This document shows, in pieces, positions 26,038 through 37,000 of a stretch of DNA of 64,000 nt. The position numbers were made by a program, and so were the translations under genes. Under the pieces are notes generated by a model. The model was not told the origin of the DNA. It was given only the letters and a program-made list of their open reading frames with translations, and did not search any database. Every line of letters begins with the position of its first letter. The stretch's first letter is position 1. The stretch comes from Thraustochytrium sp. TN22 (taxonomy: Eukaryota > Sar > Bigyra > Thraustochytrida > Thraustochytriidae), in NCBI GenBank assembly GCA_013306675.1, contig JABLUY010000040.1, positions 116,376 through 180,375 of the forward strand, read 5' to 3'.

Positions 26038-28059
26038 ATGAGCCGCAAGGGCGCCGCGCGAAGCGGCATGCCGCGCGGCGGCAGCGCGCGCGACTTCGAG
26101 GAGGAGCTCGTGGAGACGGAGGAAGCGCGGAGACCCCGAAGCACCAGGCCGCGGCGCGGCGGGGGGCAGCAGCAGCGCGGCAGCGGCGGCAGGGGCGGCG
26201 GCGGAGGCAGCGGCGGGCAGCGGCGCGGGAGACGCAACGGGTCGTACGGCGCGGAGCAGGTGTCGCTGCCGTTCACACGCGAGGACTACGTCAAGGCGAA
26301 CTTCGGCTTCAGCCTTCATCCCCGGACTCACGCCACGTCGCTGCGTGGGCAGGACGGCCTGGAGTGGGACGAGGTGGAGTCGGTCTTCGTCAAGGCAGAG
26401 GAGGGCGTGACGTGCCCGCTGTGCCTGGACGAGGTGCGCGCGCCGCGCATTACGACGTGCGGGCACATTTTCTGCTGCGTGTGCCTGTATCGGCTGTTCA
26501 TGCACGCCTCAGAGACCTGGGAGCACTGCCCGCTGTGCCAGTCGTTCATCAGCGAAAAGGGCCTGCGTCGGGTGTCGGAGGTGACACGGCTGCAAAAGGT
26601 GGCGGCTGGCGACACGGTGAACTTGACGTTGCTGGCGCGGCCGCGCGCGGGCATCGTGCCGGTGGCCGTGCAGAGCAAGGGCGGCGACTTTGCGCAGCGG
26701 CGGTTGCCGAACGTGGCGACGCGGCGCGCCGCCTTCTCGCGGCTGGCCGTGGAGACCAAGGAGAACGTGAGCCGCGTCGCGCAGCGCGACTCGAGCGACC
26801 TGCACTACCTGTTGAACGAGGCTCAGGCCTTTGGCGACGCGCTGGGCGCTGAGATCATCCGGCGCGCGTACGCGGACGTGCAGCAGCTCGTGCGCCGCTG
26901 GGACGATCCCAAGGCGCTGCTGCTGGAGAGCCCGCGCGCCGACGTGGACGCCTCGGCGCCGGTGCCCATCGCAGGCGCCGCGGCGGCCTCGGCGTCGGCG
27001 TCGTCCCCCCCGTCTTCGGCCTCGGCGGCGGCAGGGTCGCCCAATCCGCTGGACAAGCCGGAGGACGACGTCTTCTTCTACCAGATCGCGGATGGGCGCT
27101 ACGTTTTCATGGACCCGTTTAATGTGCGGTGCCTGGCGCACCAGTTCGGGGCGGACAAGTCGGTCTTTCCGCCGTCGTTGGAGCAGGTGCGCGTGGTGAG
27201 CGTGGAGCAGGTGGTGCTGACTCCGGAGGTGGTGAAGCGCAACTCGTACCTGGTGCACGTGCCGATCCACGCAAATCTGTACTTTGTTGAGGTGGACCTG
27301 AGCGGCGTGCTCTCCGCGGAGACTTTGGAAGCCTTCCGCGAGGAGACTGCTCGCCGGGAGCGGCAGCGCGCCGCCAAGCTCAAGGCGGAGCGCCGCCACG
27401 AGAAGCAGATGCATGAACGGCTGCGGCGCCTGGGTCGAGATGCCATGCTGGACGGCGGCCTCGCGTACGGGGTGGACTACCGCGAGTACATGGACCGGCG
27501 GCAGCGTCAGGAGGAGGAGATTAAGCGCGAGCTCGCGCACGCCTTTGAGGCCTCACTTACAGGCGACATGGTCTCCGAGGCGGAGATCAATGCGTTGCTA
27601 GACGCGGCCAGCGCGCAGACTAGCTCCGGCATTTGGGGTTCCACGCCCTCGCACATTGGCTCCTTCGCCAGCATCGTCAACAACCACGGCCACTTCCCGG
27701 AGCTCTCCTCGTCGCCGTCTGCGACGGCCGCCCTGTCTACCTCGCCGCAGTCCACGCTCTCCTCGTCGCCGCCGGCGGGCGGTCGTGGCTGGGCCGTTCT
27801 GTCGGCGCCTCGGCAGCCGCAGGCCGGCGCGGCCGCGCCCGGCGTGGGTTCGCAGCTGTCCGCGACTGCGACGCCCTGGCCTGGCCTAGCTGCGCCGGCG
27901 ACGTCGGGCGGCGCGAGTGGCTCGGGCGCTGGGGCGGCGGCCGCCGAGCCCAAGGCCGAGGCGAAGACCGATGTCAAGAGTGGCAAGAGCAAGAAGCAGC
28001 AGTCGAGGGGCAAGAAGGCGGTCTTGCTGAGCACCGCCGGCCAGCGTAGCTACCGCTGA
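26038..28059 (+). CDS. RING-finger protein of the RNF10/Mag2 family (probable E3 ubiquitin ligase)
   Basis: A 673-residue protein. A basic, Gly/Arg-rich N-terminus (1-75) precedes the family signature LPFTREDYVKANFGF, then a C3HC4 RING at about 125-165 (CPLCLDEVRA, CGHIFCCVC, CPLCQSF). Downstream are FFYQIADGRYVFMDPFNVRCL, the 'YQ--DGQ-IFLHPLN' segment typical of RNF10, and a Glu/Arg-rich helical stretch, ending in a Ser/Ala/Pro-rich tail. RNF10/Mag2 proteins ubiquitinate 40S ribosomal proteins in initiation quality control; that substrate is inferred from the family. It is a single exon, and the start at 26038 is the first ATG after a GC-rich leader. Confidence 0.9.
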   Translation: MSRKGAARSGMPRGGSARDFEEELVETEEARRPRSTRPRRGGGQQQRGSGGRGGGGGSGGQRRGRRNGSYGAEQVSLPFTREDYVKANFGFSLHPRTHATSLRGQDGLEWDEVESVFVKAEEGVTCPLCLDEVRAPRITTCGHIFCCVCLYRLFMHASETWEHCPLCQSFISEKGLRRVSEVTRLQKVAAGDTVNLTLLARPRAGIVPVAVQSKGGDFAQRRLPNVATRRAAFSRLAVETKENVSRVAQRDSSDLHYLLNEAQAFGDALGAEIIRRAYADVQQLVRRWDDPKALLLESPRADVDASAPVPIAGAAAASASASSPPSSASAAAGSPNPLDKPEDDVFFYQIADGRYVFMDPFNVRCLAHQFGADKSVFPPSLEQVRVVSVEQVVLTPEVVKRNSYLVHVPIHANLYFVEVDLSGVLSAETLEAFREETARRERQRAAKLKAERRHEKQMHERLRRLGRDAMLDGGLAYGVDYREYMDRRQRQEEEIKRELAHAFEASLTGDMVSEAEINALLDAASAQTSSGIWGSTPSHIGSFASIVNNHGHFPELSSSPSATAALSTSPQSTLSSSPPAGGRGWAVLSAPRQPQAGAAAPGVGSQLSATATPWPGLAAPATSGGASGSGAGAAAAEPKAEAKTDVKSGKSKKQQSRGKKAVLLSTAGQRSYR

Positions 28060-28415
28060 GAAAGGTAATAGATGCCTCAAAGAACAAGCCATATGTATGT
28101 GAGCGTGCGTGTTGAGTTGAGTTGAGTTGAGTTGCGATGCGTTGCGATGTGATACGACTCGACTCGACTCGACTCGAATGCGGAGACAAGACAAGCGACT
28201 GCGCAAGAGCCGCCTCGGCGTCAACGCGAGCGAAAAGGCAAGCGCAATCGCAAATTTGGTGTTTGGAAATGCCGCAAGCTAACCGACCCTGAACTGCTTC
28301 CTTTCTCTCGCTGCTGCGTCCTGTCTAACGGGGTGGTTTCCGGATGACAATGGGCTGAGGCTGACGTTGCGCCGCGCGCTTCCCCCAAAGGCCTTGGTGA
28401 CAGCCAAGGTGGCGC
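28060..28415. other. convergent gap with microsatellites
   Basis: Between the RING gene and the Asp-rich gene. It contains (GAGTT)n at 28110-28133 and (GACTC)n at 28155-28178. No gene is seen. Confidence 0.55.
28110..28178. repeat. pentanucleotide microsatellites (GAGTT)n and (GACTC)n
   Basis: Two adjacent five-base arrays separated by a TTGCGATG/CGTTGCGATG doublet. Confidence 0.9.
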
Positions 28416-28982
28416 TTAGGCGTTCTTGGCACGCTTGGCGCGCGAGGAGGAGCCACGCGACTTGCGCTTGCCACCCTCGTCGTCGTCGTCGTCGTCGTCA
28501 TCGTCGTCATCGTCGTCGTCGTCGCCGCCGGCGTCCTCGTCGTCGTCGTCGCCGCCGTCGTCGTCCTCGTCGTCGTCGCCGCCGTCGAAGTCCTCGTCGT
28601 CCTCGTCGTCGTTGATGTCCTCATCGACGAGCGCCTTGGTGCCGAGGTTCTCGCCGTCCTCGTCGCCGTCCTCGTCGTCGTCGTCCTTGTCGTCCTTGGC
28701 GGCGTCCTCGTCGTCGTCGTCGTCGCCGCCGTCCTCGTCCTCGTCCTCGTTCGCGGCGGCCGGCTTGGCGTCGTCGTCGTCGCCGCCGTCGTCGTCGTCG
28801 TCGCCGCCGTCATCATCGTCGCCGCCGTCGTCGTCGCCGTCGCCGCCCTTGGCGTCGTCGTCGCCGTCGTCGTCGCCGCCGTCGTCGTCGTCGCCGCCGT
28901 CGTCCTCCTGGCCGTCGTCCTGCTCCTCCTCCTCCTCGCGCTCCTCCTCCTCCTCCTCGCGCCGGTCCTCGGGCTCGCTCAT
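28416..28982 (-). CDS. Asp-rich acidic protein with C-terminal basic tail
   Basis: A 188-residue protein starting at the ATG at 28982 (MSEPEDRRE). Almost the whole length is Asp/Glu/Gly, with short less repetitive inserts (NLGTKALVDEDIND; AKPAAANEDED). It ends in a basic tail, GGKRKSRGSSSRAKRAKNA, which looks like a nuclear localisation signal. Acidic stretches with such tails occur in histone chaperones and nucleolar proteins, but no fold is recognisable. Because GTC/GTC-type triplet repeats give open frames by themselves, this could be partly non-coding. The defined start, the non-repetitive inserts and the basic tail favour a real, fast-evolving gene. Confidence 0.5.
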   Translation of the reverse strand: MSEPEDRREEEEEEREEEEEQDDGQEDDGGDDDDGGDDDGDDDAKGGDGDDDGGDDDDGGDDDDDGGDDDDAKPAAANEDEDEDGGDDDDDEDAAKDDKDDDDEDGDEDGENLGTKALVDEDINDDEDDEDFDGGDDDEDDDGGDDDDEDAGGDDDDDDDDDDDDDDDEGGKRKSRGSSSRAKRAKNA

Positions 28983-30088
28983 CTTCCCTGCTGGCCTGCC
29001 TCGCCTCGCCTCGCCTCGCCTCGCCTCGCCTCGCCTCGCCTCGGCTGCACTCGCGGCGGCGCGGGCGCGCGGGGGCGGCCGGGCGCGGAGCGGAGCGGGC
29101 GGCGGCTGCGCGGCGGTCGCGCGTGCTCGGCGGGCGCTCGGGTCTGGCGCCGCGCCGCGCGCCCGCCTCCGCCTGCGGCGGGCGCCGCCGCCCGCCTGGC
29201 CTGGCAGCGCGGGGCCCTGGCGCGACCGGTTTTTCCCATCCATTCCGCGCTTGCGCGCGCCGGTTGCGCCCTTGCGCCGCCGCGCGCAAGTAGCGTATCC
29301 TGCCGCGCCACTGCGGCCTCGCGCGGGGAAGGCAGTCAACGCGTATCTTGTCTCGCTCGCCTCGAGGCCGCGCCCGGCCGAGGCGTCGCAGCAGCGCGCC
29401 GCGCCGCGCCGCGCCGCGCCGCGCCGCGCCTCGGCGCCGGGCGCCCGGCGACGCGCCGCGGCGCCGCGCCGCCGCCGCGCGCCGCCGCCGCGCGCCGCCG
29501 CCGCGAGCAGCCGCGCCGCGCCGCAGCGCCGGGCCCGTGCACGCGCGCGCCGCCGTGCAAAATACCGGGGCGGGTGCTGCGGGCGGCCAGCCTCACGTTG
29601 TCGTGGGCGTGGACGTGGGGATGATGGCGAGGATCGACGTCGAGGCCGTGCTGGCCGAGGTTAGGTTAAGGCTTCCTGAGGACAAACGCACGACCAACTC
29701 GGAGTCGGAGCGCGCGCTGAGCCGCGAGTGCTGGCCGGCTTGCAGCCTGCCAGGCGAACAAACTTCCTGCCTGTCTGTCAGTCAGAGCTTTCTTTCTCAG
29801 CTTTGACTGCAACGGAAGTGGATTGCCTCCTCGGGACACGGCGTGGTGCTAACGTTAGTTGAGCTGGGGCTCAGGCTGGCTCAGGCTGGCCGCTCGGCGC
29901 TCGGCCACCCTCGCGTCAGAGGCGCTGCAGCGCAAGCAGAGCTGGGCCGAGTTTGGCAAGAAGGAGAGAGCCTGCCTCGGAACGCGGCGGGCGGGCCACG
30001 TCGGGCTCGCTCGGGCTCTGACCTTTTCGTCATGGCATCAGGGTGTGAAAGACATGAGGCATTCCTTCAGTTCTTTACTTAGCCTAGC
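28983..30088. other. gap with GC arrays, no supported gene
   Basis: It contains (CCTCG)n at 28996-29043, GCGCCGC arrays at 29395-29530, and plainer DNA afterwards. A short + frame near 29580-29690 (HVVVGVDVG...) has some coding look but no support. Confidence 0.5.
28996..29043. repeat. (CCTCG)n microsatellite
   Basis: About nine copies of a five-base unit just upstream of the Asp-rich gene's start. Confidence 0.9.
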
Positions 30089-33070
30089 CTAGAGGTCGTC
30101 GTGGTCGTCGTCGTCAGCAGCGTCGTCCTCGTCGCCTTCGGCGATGGCATCTTCGCCGTCCTCGTCGCCCTCGCCGTCCTCGTCGCCCTCGACTATGTTG
30201 TCGTGGGCGTCGTGCGAAGAGGCGGCGGCGACCTGGTAGTGGTCGAGCATGGAGTCAATCTGGTGCACGGAGCGGATCCGGCCGAGCAGCTTGCTCTGGA
30301 GTTGCAGGTTGGTGGGGGAGCGGACGAGGCCTTCCGCGCCGCCGCCGTCGCTGCCATAGTCGTTGTCCATGTCGTCGCCGAAGGAGTCCTGGCGCCGCAT
30401 CGTGTTCAAGGGCTCAGCAGGGGCTGCCGCCTGGCGCTGGTGGCGCGGTGACGGCGGCGCTTGGCGGGGCTGGTCCTCGTCGCCGCCAGCATCCTCGACG
30501 TTCTCCTCCTCGTCGACCATGGTACCAAAGAGCGAGGGCTGTGCGTGGCCCGAGCCGCGGTCGAAGCTGCTCTGCTTGAAGACCGAGTAGGAGGAGACGC
30601 GGCTCAGAGGCACGCCGTTGATGTCGTGAACCGTGGGGCCGCAGCGCGCCGAGGCGCCGGCAGCCTCGATGTCGTCCGGGCCCAGGCCCTCGCGCGAGAC
30701 GGAGCCTGGGGAGCAGTCGAGCTCAGGTGGCGTCCGCACGCTGGAGATGGACGAGGACGAGGAGGCGTTCGCGCCATCCAGCGGCGCGTGCGGGCCAGCG
30801 GCACTGGAGGCGGAGGAGGCGGCGGAGGAGGACGAGGAGGAGGACGCGGCCATCGGGGCGCGGCGGCTGGTGCGCGAGAGGACGAGCTTGCGCTCGAGGC
30901 GCGCGATCTGCGCCTGCATGGCGTGCACGCAGTCGTCGAGCATGAACTCGACCATGCAGCGGCGGCGGATGCTCTGCAGCTTGGGCCAGGTCATGCGCTC
31001 ACCGTCGCGAATGGCCTGCTCGTACTCGCTCTCGGACGGGTTGCGCAGCAGCGTGAAAAAGTCCTTGGTGCGCACGCGCGGGTAAATGGTGATGTCGCCC
31101 GAGTACTTTTGCGTGAGCACCGGGATGAGCCCCTTGAGCGGGCCAAAGATGATGCTCTTGATACCAAAGCTGGCCGCGTGCTTGAGGTAGCTGCGGCTCT
31201 GGTCGCGCGCGAATTGCGTGAGGCGGCCCAGAAAGGCGAAGAAGCGCCGGTCCAGCGACGAGAGCTCCTCGAGGTCGCTGTGCTCGTGCGGGGCGAGAAT
31301 GGCGCCGTGCGGGTTCACCTGCGAGCAGATGGAGTGGTTCATGTTGAAGAGCTCGGCCAGGCGCTCCATGGGCAGGTCGGTCTCGAGCGAGCCGTCGATC
31401 CAGCGCAGGCCGGCCGGGTTGTACGGCTCGAGCGTGCCCTCGAGCGTCTTGACCATGAGCGTGACGGGCGCGAAGACGCCCGGGATGCAGCAGCTGGCGC
31501 ACGAGGCCGACCACAGCGTCACGTAGGGCGCCGTCAGGTAGTTGAGCAGGTTCGGCACCTCGCGGTCGCCGCCGTGCGGCGTGACGGTGATGTTGACGAT
31601 GCGGCCCGTGCGGTCAAAGGCCTCCTGGAAGGTCATGTCGCCCACGTGGTTGCGAATGGCCTGCTTGAGCACGTCGATGTCCAGCAGGGTCTTGGAGTCC
31701 ATCCAGCGCGGCAGCAGCTTGCGCAAAATCATAATGTACGACGGAAACGGCGGCGGCAGCAGCATGAGCAGCACGCCCAGCAGGCTGTTGCCGCCGTTTT
31801 CCTCGCCGGAAAAGGCCGCCAGCAGCGACTGCTTCAGGTACTCGGGCGGCTCGGTGCCCTGCAAAATGGCCTGCAGGCCGACGTCGATCGAGTCGGACCG
31901 CCCGAAGAAGCGCAGGTTCATCTGCTCCGGGTCGAAGAGCTGCGCGCGGATCTCGTCGTCCGTCTTGCACGCCAGCACGGCGGCAATGATGGAGCCGGCG
32001 GAGCTGCCGGAGATGACGCGCGGCAGCAGCCGGTGCTCCAGCAGCGTCTTGACGACGCCCACGTGGTAGAGCCCCATGCGCGCGCCGCCCGACAGCAGGA
32101 GTGCAGACCGCCCGAACGAGTGGCGCGTCTCGGCAAAAAAGTCCAGGCGGTTGCGCGCCAGCGCCAGCTTCTCCTGCGTCGATAGCTTGCGGCCGGCCTG
32201 CGCCTCGGCCGCCGAGGCGGCCGGTGAGCCGGACTCGGCGCGCACGGCCGGCCGCTTCACCGGGTCCGCCGCGCCATTCGCATCCACGTGCGGCCGCGCC
32301 GCCGTGTCGTCCTGCAGCACAAGGTCCTCCAGCTCGTCCGGCACCTGGCCCGTCGCGATCAGCCCGAACGCGCAGCACACGATGCTCACGTACCGCTGCA
32401 TGGCCTGGCGCACGAGCGGATGGAACTGGTCGTGGCCGAAGTGCTTCCGCAGCAGGTCGCTGCGCAGCTCGAACTGCAGCCGTCGCACGTCGTTGCGCTG
32501 GATGAACTGCCGGTAGCGCTCCACCTTGCCGTTCAGTTGCTCACAGATCTTCTTCTGCGACGCGTCCAGGGGCACCTCCGCCGACCCCAGCACGTCCAGG
32601 TACTCCTTCTCCGCCTTGCGGTAGTCGCCGTAGCACGTGGCGTTCGCCATGCGCTCGCGCAGGTCCGCGGCGCGCCGCCCGCGCTCCGTCAGCATCAGCA
32701 CGCGCGCGCGGGCGCGTTTGTACAGGTAGCCGCCCGCCTGGTACAGCGTCTGAAACGCGACGGCCACCGCCACGCTGCGGCATAAAATCTCAGGGTAGAA
32801 GGCCACCCTGAGCAGGTGCAGCACGTACAGCACGCCGCGCAGCCCGGCGTCCAGCACCACGTGACGCGCCGGGTTGCGCGCTGGCGGCAAGAGGTCCTTG
32901 ACCTGCAGCCCGCACAGCAAGAGCGTCGTCTTGACGTGCAGCCGTACCAGCGCCGACAGCGTGCGCACGATCGCCAGTAGCAGCTTTACGGGCGCCAGTG
33001 CGGACCCCACCGCGACCTTGGTCACGGCCTTGGCCGCGGCCGCCGCGCCTGCGTCCTGCGCCTCCTCCAT
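30089..33070 (-). CDS. SDP1/TGL-type patatin-domain triacylglycerol lipase
   Basis: A 993-residue protein from the ATG at 33070. An N-terminal region with hydrophobic helices (20-120) and the DUF3336-like segment (NATCYGDYRKAEKEYLDVLG onward) leads to the patatin domain. The nucleophile elbow is GSSAGS with Ser357, and the catalytic Asp559 lies in IDGSLETDLP; the oxyanion segment is LLLSGGARMGLYHVGVVKTL. This arrangement matches plant SDP1 and yeast Tgl3/4/5, which hydrolyse storage triacylglycerol at lipid droplets, with further lysophospholipid activity in some members. The last 250 residues are Ser-rich, ending in a Glu/Asp/Gly acidic tail. A single exon of this length with intact catalytic residues suggests an active enzyme. 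Confidence 0.92.
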   Translation of the reverse strand: MEEAQDAGAAAAAKAVTKVAVGSALAPVKLLLAIVRTLSALVRLHVKTTLLLCGLQVKDLLPPARNPARHVVLDAGLRGVLYVLHLLRVAFYPEILCRSVAVAVAFQTLYQAGGYLYKRARARVLMLTERGRRAADLRERMANATCYGDYRKAEKEYLDVLGSAEVPLDASQKKICEQLNGKVERYRQFIQRNDVRRLQFELRSDLLRKHFGHDQFHPLVRQAMQRYVSIVCCAFGLIATGQVPDELEDLVLQDDTAARPHVDANGAADPVKRPAVRAESGSPAASAAEAQAGRKLSTQEKLALARNRLDFFAETRHSFGRSALLLSGGARMGLYHVGVVKTLLEHRLLPRVISGSSAGSIIAAVLACKTDDEIRAQLFDPEQMNLRFFGRSDSIDVGLQAILQGTEPPEYLKQSLLAAFSGEENGGNSLLGVLLMLLPPPFPSYIMILRKLLPRWMDSKTLLDIDVLKQAIRNHVGDMTFQEAFDRTGRIVNITVTPHGGDREVPNLLNYLTAPYVTLWSASCASCCIPGVFAPVTLMVKTLEGTLEPYNPAGLRWIDGSLETDLPMERLAELFNMNHSICSQVNPHGAILAPHEHSDLEELSSLDRRFFAFLGRLTQFARDQSRSYLKHAASFGIKSIIFGPLKGLIPVLTQKYSGDITIYPRVRTKDFFTLLRNPSESEYEQAIRDGERMTWPKLQSIRRRCMVEFMLDDCVHAMQAQIARLERKLVLSRTSRRAPMAASSSSSSSAASSASSAAGPHAPLDGANASSSSSISSVRTPPELDCSPGSVSREGLGPDDIEAAGASARCGPTVHDINGVPLSRVSSYSVFKQSSFDRGSGHAQPSLFGTMVDEEENVEDAGGDEDQPRQAPPSPRHQRQAAAPAEPLNTMRRQDSFGDDMDNDYGSDGGGAEGLVRSPTNLQLQSKLLGRIRSVHQIDSMLDHYQVAAASSHDAHDNIVEGDEDGEGDEDGEDAIAEGDEDDAADDDDHDDL

Positions 33071-34009
33071 CCTGCAGCGCGCGCCGCGACGAGCAAGCGC
33101 GCTTGCGTGCAAACGAGAGCGAGCGAGCGAGCGAGCGAGCGAGCGAGCGTGCGTGCGAACGACCGCAGCCACGTGATTGTCCTCGCGTGCACTAGCTAGT
33201 ACTTGCGGGCTTTGCCTGCGGCAAGGCCAGCCGGGCGGCTGCGCGTCCTGCTCGACGGGACCCGACAACCTAAGGTTGCCGGCCCCGAGTCCTGGCGCCG
33301 CGAGACGCCCGCGCCAGGAGCGCGCGCCACGCGGCGCCTGCGACGAGCGCGAGCTCCTGCCGTGCCGACCCGACCCGACCCGAGCTGAGCCCAGCCGCCG
33401 CCGCGCGCGCCGCCTCGGCCAGCCCGCCCGGACTTTGGTGCTTGCAGAGCAGGCAGGCTGCCAGGCAAGAGAGGGCCGGAAATGTCATCATGATGTGTCT
33501 CGACATCTCTCCTCGCCGAAAACAGGGCTATCCTGCGCATCGCCCCGTTAGACCTCCTGTGCTCAGGCTGTGCTGCACGCTGTGCACGCCGTAGCGACCG
33601 ACCGAGGCGGCCTGCCTGAACGATGGCAGGCTTTGCATTTTACTGCACGTCCCGGTCGTGGTCGCAAAGCGGTCCGTCCTAGCCGATCGGCCGGCAGAAC
33701 TGGCTGCCCTGTGTTGAAACAGAACTGCACCGCGTCGCCAGTACTGCACCGCGACGCGAGAACTTGGACCTTGACTTCTTGGACGAGCAAATGCAAAGCG
33801 GAGCGAAGGTGTGCCAGGGCGGAGCTTGGGCGCTTCGCTCCCAGGCGCACCACACAAGAGCGGCCACTCTGTAGACTTCCACCTAAGCTAGCGGACATGG
33901 ACCGGCACAGTGGTGTGCACTGCAACGGTACGCGACAATGCGATCAATCGCGCTCAATCGCCCGCGAAGCGCAAACCAAGATTGGGGCGCGATCGATACA
34001 GCGACAGAT
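33071..34009. other. divergent region between the lipase and EF-hand genes
   Basis: It contains (GAGC)n at 33117-33148 and an ACTAGCTAGTACT palindrome at 33191-33203. No gene is supported. Confidence 0.55.
33117..33148. repeat. (GAGC)n microsatellite
   Basis: Eight or so four-base units directly upstream of the lipase start. Confidence 0.9.
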
Positions 34010-37000
34010 ATGCAGCCCCGACGGCCGCAGAGCGCGAGACCGACGGCGCGGCGGCGACGGCCATGCACGGCGCCACACTCGAGGGCCACGGGCGATGCGG
34101 GCCAGCCGTGGTGGATGACCCAGGACGAGGAGGACGAGGAGGACCAGGGCAACACCTACCACCACATCTTGGACGACGGTGGCAGCCCGCAAGAGCAAGC
34201 CGAGCATCGGCCACTGCAGCCTGAAGCAAGCCAGAGCTCGCTGCCGCAGCCGTATATCGGCGTTGAGATCGTCCGTGAGGCCACGCCCGTGATGGAGGAG
34301 GCGAGCCCGCCGACGGTGGCCGCGGCGCCCATGATGCCTCGGCTTGCAGCGGCGGCAAAGAGGAAACCCGCAGCGAGACGAACGCGGCCGCGGTCCGCCA
34401 TGGTGTCCAGCGCACGGGAACCGCCCTACCGCGTGGCACCAAGCGCAGAAGAGCGCGAGCCCATCTTGATGCGGATGACAAAGGCCGCGGTCCCGGTTGC
34501 TCAAAGAGAGACGGAAAACGCACAGCGCGCAGAAAACGGCGGCGACCCACGCGTGGAGCGAGGGCCGCCCGAGCGGGGCCACGAGCAATCGGGAGGGACG
34601 ATCGCGTTCCCGTACGCGAAGAAGCTGGGTCTGCAGTTCTGCAAGGTGCGCGAGATGCGCCAAAATGTGGCGCTACAGTCCGCTGTGCTGGCGCACCGGC
34701 ACAGGATCAAACACCCGGACGTGCGGCCTCAGCACGAGCTGAAGCGCGAGAGGCTGCGCACGCTAGAAGCGCAGACGCCGGCGCACCGCACGCAAGTGCT
34801 GGAAACCTTCTTGACGGACGAGGGCGAGGCGCAGCAGGACGGGGCCCGGGACGTTCTTGCAGCGGGGGAAGATCGTAACTCGCTGGCGTTTGGGTGGGAC
34901 GCTGTTTCGGGCGTGGAAACCGGGACGTCCGCGACGATCTGGGCCAACGTGGCAGAACACATGGACCTCTCCGTCCTCTTGCAGGAGGTGCACGATGCCA
35001 AGCCGGCGCAGCTGCCCGACGCGACGTCGACCCACAAGGCGCTGAGTCTGCTCAAGACGGCAGCCTCGCTCGTGGAGGACGAGCTCGTGGCGAGCGCGCT
35101 CGAGGTGGTGGGGACCGTGGTGGCCGCGGCGATCTTCTGCGAGCAGGACGCGGAGGCCGGCGGAGAGCCACACTTCGCGGTGCACGCGCGACTCGCGGCG
35201 GAGAACGAGGCCTTGCGCGCCCGCGTTGCAGTGCTGGAGGACAAGGCCACGATGCAGGAGGACCTGCTCCAGGAGCTGCAGCAGGCGAGCTCGAGCGAGC
35301 GGCGGCGGCGGCTGAGCGAGAGCAGCGGGCCGTCGGGCAAGAACTCGACGACGGATGCGGTCCAGAACGCGCTGGTGCGCATCGTACCGGACGAGAGCGA
35401 GCGTAGCGAGGTGTTCTTGGAGCTGCTGCGGTCCGGCGCGGTCCCGGTGGACGAGCTGACGGCCGTGGGCGTCTTCGAGGTCCTGGAGCAGGAGCAGGCG
35501 GAGGAGGCGCTGCGGCTCGTTGTGCGCGAGAGCGCGAGCCAGGAGGCGGCGGCCGCGGTGGTGTGCGCGGCGCTGACGCGCGTGGACGGCACGGCGGTGG
35601 CGACTCGGGCCCTGGAGCGCGAGCGCGGGCTGGAGCGCATGCTGTTCCTCGAGTCGCGGTCCCTGAGCCGGCGCATCTCGTTCTGGGAGTTGCACTGGGA
35701 TGCGCTTTGTGACATGCTGTGGCTTTCGTCGGAGCTACTGGGCACGATCGTGGAGCGCAGGCCAGAGTTGGCCGGCAAATTCTTGCGGCACTACTGCGAG
35801 TGGCTGAGTGCGCCAGGGAGGGCGCCAGTGATGTTTGAGAAGCACCGCACGGTGATGGAGGACATCTTAACGCAGGTGATGGACTTCGGCAACTCGTTTC
35901 TGGAGGGCGCTCTGCTGCGGAATCGGCAGGCGCTGCGCGAAGTGCTGGAGTCGGCGGAGGCGGGCGAGGACCTGCTGCAGACGCTGGCGGAGACGAGCGC
36001 GCGCATCGTGGGCACCGTCCTGGATCACAGCCACGCGACGCTGGCGCAGGCGCTACGCGACCGCAGCGCGCTGCTGGGACGCGTGACGGAGGAGAGCGGC
36101 GGCGGCTGGCTGCTGAAGTTTCTGCGCGAGAATTTGGGCATCGTGGCGCGCGCCGTGGGCAGCAGCGACCCGGAGTTGGTGGCGGCGCTGTGCGCGCAGT
36201 CGCCGGCGTTACTGGACGCGTTGGTGCGGTCTGAGGCGTGTGACGTGGCGTTTTACGTGGCGGGCCACGCGTCGGCGCTGGCGTCGGCGCTGGCGCTGGC
36301 GCCGCCCCAGGTCCTGGAGGACGAGGTGTTGCGCGGACGACCCGAGCTGCTGCTCGGGGACGAGGCGCGGCTCACGCGGCTGGGCTTGCGCAACCTGGAC
36401 CAGCACCGGGACGCGTGCCAAAACCAGGCGGCGCAGACGGACCCCCCACAGGCGGCGCCGGCCTCGGGCAGCGGCGCTCGCGCTCGCACGTTGGCAGAGA
36501 TCGCGGGAAAGCGCAAGGCGCGCGCGGACGCGTGGACCTTGGAGACCCTGGAGAACGCCGTGGCGGACATCGTGCAGGCCAAGGTGGACGCGGACCTGAT
36601 CGACGACCGCGCGGGCCATGCGCGCGAGCCGCTGTCGGAGGTGGCGTACGACCACTTTCTGAGCATCGAGGAGGACGTGGCGGCGACAAAGCGCGCGATG
36701 GCGGGCGTCGTGGCTGGGGTGCGCGCTTCGGCGGAATCTTCGAGCCTGGTGCGCCTCTTTGGCATCATGACGGGGGCGCTGGACCCGGAGCGGTACAACC
36801 CGCAGGCGGAGGCGGTGTTTCTGACACTGCTCACCAAGCTGGTCCCGACGGAGGATGTGGGCGACAGTCTGGAGCGCAGCAGCGGCGTCGCCCTCGTGCC
36901 GCTGGCCTCCTCGTTGGATGCCGTTGCGGACGTGGCCTCGCTGTACTGGTACGAGCAGTCAGACCGCGACGCGGTCTTGGACCGCGTACGCGAGCTCGTG

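Noticed and set aside
28426-29664. 412-residue plus-strand Ser-rich frame opposite the Asp-rich gene
   Set aside because: Poly-Ser/Pro translation of the GTC array and GC-rich flank, without defined ends or motifs.
29348-29806. Plus-strand frame with HVVVGVDVGMMARIDVEAVLAEV
   Set aside because: A short protein-like stretch only; the rest is GC-array translation and no splice partner or homology was recognised.
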